From Microvirga sesbaniae (GTDB lineage Bacteria > Pseudomonadota > Alphaproteobacteria > Rhizobiales > Beijerinckiaceae), in assembly GCF_025460805.1 (NCBI RefSeq), contig NZ_JAMXFJ010000008.1:79728-143727 (forward strand): 64,000 nucleotides of DNA, read 5' to 3'. The notes under the pieces were generated by a model, which did no database searches, was not told where the DNA came from, and worked only from the letters and a program-made list of their open reading frames with translations. The translations under genes were made by a program, and so were the position numbers. This document shows, piece by piece, positions 58,001-64,000 of the stretch; position 1 is the first letter of the stretch; each line of letters starts with the position of its first letter.

Positions 58001-60568
58001 GTGCGTCGGGTCTTGATCTTCCCTCTGCTGGCCGCTCAGGCCCTGGTCGCGCAGAACGCTGTCGCACAGGCTCCCTTCGGCATGTCGCCCGGCGGAGCGG
58101 GCGCTCCATCGACGATCCGGCCCGCGCCGCAGCAGGATCCGGGGCCGCAAGCCCCGTCCGCGGCGCCTTTCGAGATGCGCCAGCCCGGCCCGTCGCCCTC
58201 GCCCCCTCCCGCAGCAGCGCCGGCGCCGCAATCCGGCACGGCGGCACCATCCGCTCCGAGCCCGCAACGTCCGGCTCCCGCGGCCCCTCCAGGCCAGGCC
58301 GGGACATCTCCCGCCAGACCCGCCGCACCACCCGCGACGGGAACGGCGGCGGTCCGCAACCCCGCCCGCATCGAACGGCCGGTGCTTCCGTTCGAGACGA
58401 TCCGCCTCGAGGGCGAGACGGATGCACGGTCCTGGACCTTTCATCTGACTCAGGACGAGGCCTCGAGTGGGGCCAGCATCGCGCTCGGCTACAAGAATGC
58501 CGTCGTGGTGATGCCCGAAGGGTCGCGCTTGAGAATCGCCATCAACGGCGAGTCGGTCGTCGACACGCCGATCTCGTCGTCAACCGACGTCAAGCACATG
58601 ACGGCTTCGATCCGTCCCGGCCTCCTGCGGGCCGGGCAGAACATCATCCGGATGGAAGCTTTCCAGCGTCACCGGACCGACTGCACGATCGAGGCCACTT
58701 ACGAGCTCTGGACGGATGTGGACTCGGCCTCGACGAAGCTCGTGTTCGCGGACGGCGCGACCAAGACGCTGCGCGGCCTTGACGACCTGCCGGCCGTCGG
58801 CGTCGACAATACGGGCGTGACGACGATTCGCGTGGTCGCCCCCAAGATCTACCGCCCGGAAGTCCGGGACCGGCTGCTCCGCCTCGTACAGCTCGTTGCT
58901 CTGCGCGGACGCTATGCCCATCCTGTGATCCAGGTGGTGGAAGCCGATCCCGGTCCTTCCCCGGTCGGGACGATCAAGGTCGCCATGGGCTTGGCCAGCG
59001 AGCTGCGCGGCTTGATTTCAGGCGTGCCGGATGCCGCCATGGTTCAGCCCTTGACCATGATGATGCAGGAGACAGGCTCCCTGGGCTCGACCCTGGTGGT
59101 GTCCGGACCCACCTGGCAGGAGCTCGACACCGCTATCGGCATCGTTGGCGCGAGAGGCATCAATGCCACGCAGACCGAGCGCGGCATGATCGACACCGCC
59201 TCGTGGCAATGGCCGGAGGTTCCGACCGCCTTCGGCGCGCAATCCTTCCGTTTCGCGGATCTGGGTGTCCCGACGCAGGAATTCTCGGGGCGGCGGTTGA
59301 AGACGGGCTTTTCCATCAACCTGCCATCGGACTTCTACGCCACGGAATATGGTGAGGCCATCCTGAATCTCGACGCGGCGTACACGTCAGCCGTGCGCCC
59401 GGGCAGCCATGTCAACGTGTTCGTCAACGGCATGATCAGCACGCAGATGACGATCACCTCGCAAGGAGACATCGTCCGGCGGCACAAGATCAGAGTGCCT
59501 CTCAAGAACTTCAAGTCGGGGCTCAACCACATCACCGTCGAGGCCATCCTGCTGACGGACGCGGACGAGCGTTGCGCCCCGGGAGAAACCCTGTCCGAAG
59601 CGAACCGCTTCGTCCTGTTCGATACGACCACGCTCGAATTTCCCACCTATGGGCGGATCGGCCGTCTGCCGGATCTCGCCGTCATGAGCGCAGGTCACTT
59701 TCCGGACGACGACCTTCCGACGACGGTGGTCCTGGCCCGGCTCGATCCCCCGAACTATTCCGCAGCCGGCACCCTGCTCGCCCGCATGGCACGCAGTGCC
59801 GGCACCCCGGTGCGCGCGCAGTTCTCCAACGCGGCATCGGCGGATGATGAATCCGTGCTCTTCATCGGCGCTGTCGATCAGATCCCCGCAGGTCTGCTCA
59901 ACCGCGTGAAGGTATCGGAACATCTGCGCATGATCTGGCCCTCGACGCCGGCGGCCGGCGAAAAGACCGGCCAGCAGACGGCGAGCACGGATTTCAGCCT
60001 TCCGGCCGCTCAGGTTTCCCCCGACCGTCTCGCCGCAGCCTCGACCGACGAAGTCCGGAAGCGGTGGTCGGAAACGTTCCAAAGGCGCGGTGTCGTTCAG
60101 CAGACGATCGGTACGGTGCAGGACTGGCTGGAAAGGACCTTCAGCCTCTCCCTCCGCTCCCTGTCGTTGGATGAGCGCACCGAGGCCCCCTACGAGCCGC
60201 CGCAGCGCGCCTCCCTGCTCATCGCGCAAAGCCGCACCGAATCATCCGGGGTCTGGACCCTCGTGACGGCCCGGACGGATAAGGGTCTGGCGGCCGAAAC
60301 GGCCCGCCTGGCCAATCCGACGCTCTGGTCCCAGGTCGCAGGCCGGGCCGTGGCCCTCGAACCCCGGGAGATGAAGCTGCAAATCGAGCCGATCAAGGAC
60401 TACCGCTTCGTGCAGACGCTGCCCCCCTCCCTGACGAATCTGCGGCTCGTCGCGGCAAACTGGATGTCCGCCAACATTCTCCCCTATGCGATTCTCTTGC
60501 TGGCTTGCTGTGCGTTCCTGGGCATCGCGACCTCCCTGCTCCTGAACCGTCTGGGGCGTCGCTCATGA
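58001..60568 (+). CDS. bcsB: Cellulose synthase periplasmic subunit BcsB
   Basis: The 855-residue protein begins (GTG) with a signal peptide, then a long Pro/Ala-rich linker (about 25-120) and the BcsB carbohydrate-binding and flavodoxin-like repeats (SWTFHLTQDEASSGASIALG and HVNVFVNGMISTQM). One C-terminal membrane helix (about 828-850, PYAILLLACCAFLGIATSLL) anchors it beside BcsA. The gene starts 9 bp after bcsA and overlaps bcsZ by 4 bp. Confidence 0.92.
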   Translation: MRRVLIFPLLAAQALVAQNAVAQAPFGMSPGGAGAPSTIRPAPQQDPGPQAPSAAPFEMRQPGPSPSPPPAAAPAPQSGTAAPSAPSPQRPAPAAPPGQAGTSPARPAAPPATGTAAVRNPARIERPVLPFETIRLEGETDARSWTFHLTQDEASSGASIALGYKNAVVVMPEGSRLRIAINGESVVDTPISSSTDVKHMTASIRPGLLRAGQNIIRMEAFQRHRTDCTIEATYELWTDVDSASTKLVFADGATKTLRGLDDLPAVGVDNTGVTTIRVVAPKIYRPEVRDRLLRLVQLVALRGRYAHPVIQVVEADPGPSPVGTIKVAMGLASELRGLISGVPDAAMVQPLTMMMQETGSLGSTLVVSGPTWQELDTAIGIVGARGINATQTERGMIDTASWQWPEVPTAFGAQSFRFADLGVPTQEFSGRRLKTGFSINLPSDFYATEYGEAILNLDAAYTSAVRPGSHVNVFVNGMISTQMTITSQGDIVRRHKIRVPLKNFKSGLNHITVEAILLTDADERCAPGETLSEANRFVLFDTTTLEFPTYGRIGRLPDLAVMSAGHFPDDDLPTTVVLARLDPPNYSAAGTLLARMARSAGTPVRAQFSNAASADDESVLFIGAVDQIPAGLLNRVKVSEHLRMIWPSTPAAGEKTGQQTASTDFSLPAAQVSPDRLAAASTDEVRKRWSETFQRRGVVQQTIGTVQDWLERTFSLSLRSLSLDERTEAPYEPPQRASLLIAQSRTESSGVWTLVTARTDKGLAAETARLANPTLWSQVAGRAVALEPREMKLQIEPIKDYRFVQTLPPSLTNLRLVAANWMSANILPYAILLLACCAFLGIATSLLLNRLGRRS

Positions 60569-61662
60569 GGAACCGGACGCCCTCGCCTGCCCGGCTCCTG
60601 CCTTGGATCGTCGCCGCCTTCTCCCTTCTGGTGGCGTCGATGGCTTCATCCCAGAGCCTTTCCGTTCAGCCTTTGAACGTCGTCGGGAGCGTCTCCCCGG
60701 CGGACTGGGAGGCTTATCGCTCGCGGTTCGTGGAGGATACCGGGCGGGTGGTCGATACCGCCAACGGCAACATCAGTCACAGCGAAGGCCAGGGCTACGG
60801 GCTGCTGCTTGCTCTGGCGGCCGCCGACAGACGCTCCTTCGAGCAGATCTGGCATTTCACATTCACCGAACTTCTTATCCGGGACGACGGCCTGGCCGCA
60901 TGGAAATGGGATCCCGCGGGCAAGCCGCGGGTCACCGATCGCAACAACGCCTCCGACGGCGATCTGCTCATCGCCTATGCGTTGGCCAAGGCCGGATCCG
61001 CCTGGCATGAGCCGCGCTACACGACAGCCGCGCAGAAGCTCGCCAAGGCGATCGGCAAAAGCACGTTCAGCCGAAGCGGGCGCTCCCTGATCCTCCTGCC
61101 CGGCGTCCTAGGCTTCGGCTCGGGTGACCGTCCCGACGGCCCGGTCGTCAACCTCTCCTACTGGGTTTTCGAGGCCTTTCCGGTCCTTGCGGCCCTGGCG
61201 CCCGAATATGAATGGAGCCGCGTCTGGCGGGACGGGGTCATGCTTCTACAACAGGGGACTTCGGGCCGCATCAGGCTCCCAGCCGACTGGATTTCGCTCC
61301 AGAACGGACTTCAGCCCCAGCCGGCGGATGGTTTTCCTCCCGAGTTCGGTTACAACTCGTTAAGGATACCGCTTTACCTGTTGAGAGCTGGTATGACTGA
61401 CTTGGAGTGGCTGAGGGCTCTCAAGCAGCGCTGGTCTGCGGAGAACGAAGGGGTTGCCGTGGTCAATGTGGTGACCGGACAGGTCCGGGAGCGACTGACC
61501 GATCAAGGCTACGCCATCCTGCCCGCGGCACTCGCCTGTGCGCTCGACGGAACGCCTGTTCCCGACTCGCTGAAGACCTTCGAGCCGAGCCTCTATTATC
61601 CGTCGACCCTGTACCTTTTGGCGAAGTCCCTGCTTGGTGAAAAATATCCGCAATGCGTCTAG
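60565..61662 (+). CDS. bcsZ: Cellulase BcsZ, glycoside hydrolase family 8
   Basis: The 365-residue protein has a signal peptide (about 1-29, ending MASSQ) and the GH8 barrel with the catalytic Glu in ISHSEGQGYGLLLA and the Asp in NNASDGDLLIAYALA. It should cut periplasmic beta-1,4-glucan and is needed for orderly cellulose export in related operons. It overlaps bcsB (ATGA) and the TPR gene. Confidence 0.92.
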   Translation: MRNRTPSPARLLPWIVAAFSLLVASMASSQSLSVQPLNVVGSVSPADWEAYRSRFVEDTGRVVDTANGNISHSEGQGYGLLLALAAADRRSFEQIWHFTFTELLIRDDGLAAWKWDPAGKPRVTDRNNASDGDLLIAYALAKAGSAWHEPRYTTAAQKLAKAIGKSTFSRSGRSLILLPGVLGFGSGDRPDGPVVNLSYWVFEAFPVLAALAPEYEWSRVWRDGVMLLQQGTSGRIRLPADWISLQNGLQPQPADGFPPEFGYNSLRIPLYLLRAGMTDLEWLRALKQRWSAENEGVAVVNVVTGQVRERLTDQGYAILPAALACALDGTPVPDSLKTFEPSLYYPSTLYLLAKSLLGEKYPQCV

Positions 61663-63782
61663 TCGGCAGCGCCATAACGATTGCGGTCGCAATCCTGGGC
61701 TTCGCGGCAATCGCGCAGCAGACGGGCTCGGACGGCAATCAGTTGCCCGCCGCAACGCCGCCGTCACCGGCACCTCCCGCAAACGGATCACAGCCGCAGG
61801 TCGACGAATCCGCTTTGCGCTATTTTGCATCGCAGGGCGACACTCGCCGCGTGAATGCGGAAATCGCACGGTTGCGGGCGCTCTATCCCAACTGGTCTCC
61901 CCCGAGTGACCTATCGCAGCTCTCGGGCAATCCCGGGGCCGCGGCACCCGACCCGCTCATCGAGCGACTGTGGAACCTCTATCGCGAAGACCGGATCGCC
62001 GAGGTCCGCGCTGCCATCGCCGAGCGTCAGACCTCCGATTCGAACTGGAAGCCCCCCGAGGAGCTGATCGCCGCCCTCGAGACGGTCGAGGCGCGCCGCC
62101 GCCTGACCAATGCGTCGGACACGGGCCAGTGGCGCACGGTTCTGCAGGTCGCCACGGAAGCGCCCAGCCTTCTCACCTGCGTCAATGTGGACGTGCTCTG
62201 GCGAGTGGCGGAAGCTTTCGCCCGGACCGACCAGGTGAACAGGACGAGGGACGTCTATACCTATCTCCTGCAGAATTGCGCCAATCCGGGCGAACGCCTG
62301 GCCACCCTGCAGAAGGCCCTGACCCTGCTTCCCGAGACCCAGGTGGCCGCTCTGCTCCAGTTCGAGCGCAAGACCGGGGAGGCACCGGACGATTTCAGCT
62401 CCATCCGCGACGAGCTGGCCCGTCGTCGTGTCGAGCGAGCCTCCCTCGACAGCAAGATGACAGCCTCGGCCGAGGACCTCGCCGTGGTGGAGAGGCTGAT
62501 CCAGAATTCGAGCGATGCCGGCCCTGTGCTGATCCTCGGGTGGTACAATTACCACCACGGCAACCCCGCGCGTGCCCTGGAACTGTTCAAGACGGCCCTT
62601 GGCCGGAACGGCGGAACCAAGGCGGCGGAAGGCTATGCCATGACGCTGCGGGCCCTTGAGCGGATCTCGGATGCGGAAGCCTTCGCCTATGAATGGCGGG
62701 AGCGCGCGCCCGAGAACATGAAGATCTATCTCGACGTGGCCACGGCTCTCCTCAGCCAGGATCCGCCTCCACGGCTCGAGCCGCAGGTGCTCGCACGGAT
62801 CGTCCCGGTCGTCACGGCGCAGCGCTTCCCCGACGCGGCCCAGTCCCTGGGCTGGTATTCCTACAACACCCAGCAGATCCGCACCGCGCGGGACTGGTTC
62901 CGGACGGCCCTGACCTGGAAGGCCGACGACGAGCCCTCCGCCTATGGATTGGCCCTCACGACCCAGCGTCTCAACGACCGGGCGGGCTTCAACGCCGTGG
63001 TCGCTCAATGGCGGAGCCGCTCGCAGCGGATCGCGGACCTTGCGGACGGGATCGGCACACCCGGACGACAGCCTGCCGCCACGCCCGTGGTCGCTGCACC
63101 CATTCCGATGGCGCAGCCTGGCGAGACGACTCTGCCGCCCGTTCAGCCCCGGCCGGAATCGCGTCAGGTGACGGCCGAACAGGTCGAGACCGAGCAGACC
63201 TTCGCCCGGACCGAAGTCAATGTCCGACGCCGGCAGACCCAGGCCCGCTCAGCCCTCGGGCGCAACTGCGCCATGACGCGCAATCCCGCCGGGCTGACCG
63301 GCGACAGTGCCCTCACCCGCGGCTGGTGCCTCATGGAGATCAACCGACCCATGGAGGCCGTCGCCGCCTTCGATCAGGCCCTCTCCACCGGCAGCAGCCG
63401 CACCCGCGAGGAGGCTGCCTACGGCAAGTCCCTCGCATACCTGCGCAAGAACCTGACGTCCGAAGCGGCCATCGCTGCCGCCGAGGCCCCGCAGACGCGG
63501 GAGCGCCGCGCTGAACTCGGCGCCTCGATCCTGACGCAGCGGGCGCTGGCGGCCTACCGTGACGGTCGTTACGTGGAAACCCTCCTCGCCCTGAGCGAGC
63601 GGGCCCGGATCGTTCCGGAACAGAACGATCTTCTGCTCATTCGAGGCTGGTCCTATCTCAAGCTCGGTCGCTACGACGACGCGGAGAAGGTTTTCCGTGC
63701 CGTTCAGCAAACGGGCTATTCCGAGGAAGCTGCCGCCGGACTGAATGCCATCGCCGAAGTGACCGGCCAGATGCGCTATTAG
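61653..63782 (+). CDS. Cellulose operon TPR protein, exported
   Basis: The 709-residue protein starts with a signal peptide (about 1-22, ending AIAQ) and then helical repeats with TPR-like spacing (for example AGPVLILGWYNYHHGNPARA and SEEAAAGLNA). No C-terminal beta-barrel is seen, so it covers only the scaffold half of classical BcsC. An outer-membrane pore would have to be encoded elsewhere. It overlaps bcsZ by 10 bp and is the last gene of the operon. Confidence 0.8.
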   Translation: MRLVGSAITIAVAILGFAAIAQQTGSDGNQLPAATPPSPAPPANGSQPQVDESALRYFASQGDTRRVNAEIARLRALYPNWSPPSDLSQLSGNPGAAAPDPLIERLWNLYREDRIAEVRAAIAERQTSDSNWKPPEELIAALETVEARRRLTNASDTGQWRTVLQVATEAPSLLTCVNVDVLWRVAEAFARTDQVNRTRDVYTYLLQNCANPGERLATLQKALTLLPETQVAALLQFERKTGEAPDDFSSIRDELARRRVERASLDSKMTASAEDLAVVERLIQNSSDAGPVLILGWYNYHHGNPARALELFKTALGRNGGTKAAEGYAMTLRALERISDAEAFAYEWRERAPENMKIYLDVATALLSQDPPPRLEPQVLARIVPVVTAQRFPDAAQSLGWYSYNTQQIRTARDWFRTALTWKADDEPSAYGLALTTQRLNDRAGFNAVVAQWRSRSQRIADLADGIGTPGRQPAATPVVAAPIPMAQPGETTLPPVQPRPESRQVTAEQVETEQTFARTEVNVRRRQTQARSALGRNCAMTRNPAGLTGDSALTRGWCLMEINRPMEAVAAFDQALSTGSSRTREEAAYGKSLAYLRKNLTSEAAIAAAEAPQTRERRAELGASILTQRALAAYRDGRYVETLLALSERARIVPEQNDLLLIRGWSYLKLGRYDDAEKVFRAVQQTGYSEEAAAGLNAIAEVTGQMRY

Positions 63783-63920
63783 CGCATCGCACGGACCCGG
63801 AGGGTCACGTCCGAGGCTCGAGAGGCTCAGGCGCAGGCGGTTGTCTGGCCGAGGTTTGCGCCTATCTAACGGTCGAATGGGCTCTCGGCCCCCTCATCCT
63901 TCCCTCATCGATCCGAATCC

Positions 63921-64000
63921 ATGGCGAACCCGCAGATCATCCTGTTCGACGTATGTGGCACCGCATGTGCCCTGGACCGGACCGCTGCACGCGAGTTCCT
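63921..64000 (+). CDS. HAD-superfamily hydrolase, partial at window end
   Basis: The visible 26 residues read MANPQIILFDVCGTACALDR and continue to the window end. The FDVCGT segment resembles motif I (D-x-x-G-T) of HAD hydrolases such as haloacid dehalogenases. Cys stands where many have Asp or Tyr, so the subfamily is open. The DNA between the TPR gene and this start holds a fragment of the dispersed repeat. Confidence 0.45.
   Translation, partial: MANPQIILFDVCGTACALDRTAAREF

Overview
The window is GC-rich chromosomal DNA from an alphaproteobacterium of the order Hyphomicrobiales, most likely Methylobacteriaceae (Microvirga/Methylobacterium-like). This rests on the gene content: a BcsN-type cellulose cluster, HWE histidine kinases fused to CheB/CheR, a Bug/TctC solute-binding protein, a Zur-type Fur and a standalone ClpK/ClpG-like Clp ATPase. 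It also rests on a dispersed intergenic repeat (core GCATCGGACGGACCC / CCACTTTTGGGTCC) of a kind seen in such genomes. The genus is an inference. No rRNA, tRNA, CRISPR array, phage or insertion sequence was seen.

Layout. 1-8.8 kb: class III adenylate cyclase, arginase, type II NADH dehydrogenase, an OYE-family oxidoreductase (minus) and a large two-AAA Clp ATPase. 8.8-16.5 kb, the most unusual region: a minus-strand unit with a Gly/Asp-rich low-complexity protein first, then a type I secretion ABC exporter and its HlyD adaptor. Opposite it lie a LuxR-type regulator with a degenerate receiver and a second acidic repeat protein (seven Q-D-x-D units). Both repeat proteins carry Q-D units near a hydrophobic C-terminus, so a two-substrate type I secretion system is proposed. 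16.8-31.7 kb: signalling and small genes (Crp/Fnr, CheB, a 1213-residue CheB-CheR-PAS-HWE kinase, LysR, LuxR, a CHASE4-GGDEF-EAL protein, DoxX, a DUF1194 protein, Bug SBP), with repeat-filled intergenic stretches. 31.9-35.3 kb: phosphoglucomutase, a VOC protein, two small proteins and a candidate small RNA with a strong terminator.

35.3-42.5 kb: a LacI regulator divergent from a sugar/polyol operon (ABC ATPase, permease, periplasmic binding protein, TIM-barrel isomerase/epimerase, Gfo/Idh/MocA dehydrogenase). The divergent region has a clear promoter and a near-palindromic LacI-family operator. 42.7-43.8 kb: two Fur-family genes, one Zur-like with zinc Cys pairs and one without. 43.9-48.9 kb: an RND efflux pump (permease and adaptor) divergent from its TetR regulator, with a palindrome between. 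48.9-53.2 kb: a probable glutarate/glutaryl-CoA unit (glutaryl-CoA dehydrogenase, a DapB-like protein lacking the catalytic histidines, a class III CoA-transferase) with a divergent LysR gene; then a Bcr/CflA-type MFS transporter. 54.7-63.8 kb: a cellulose operon bcsN-bcsA-bcsB-bcsZ-TPR with overlapping genes. A HAD-like gene is cut by the window end.

Themes: surface and exopolysaccharide biology (type I secreted repeat proteins, cellulose with a PilZ-bearing synthase, a c-di-GMP turnover enzyme), stress and signalling, and catabolic operons with local regulators. All functional calls come from reading motifs and context; no database search was run.
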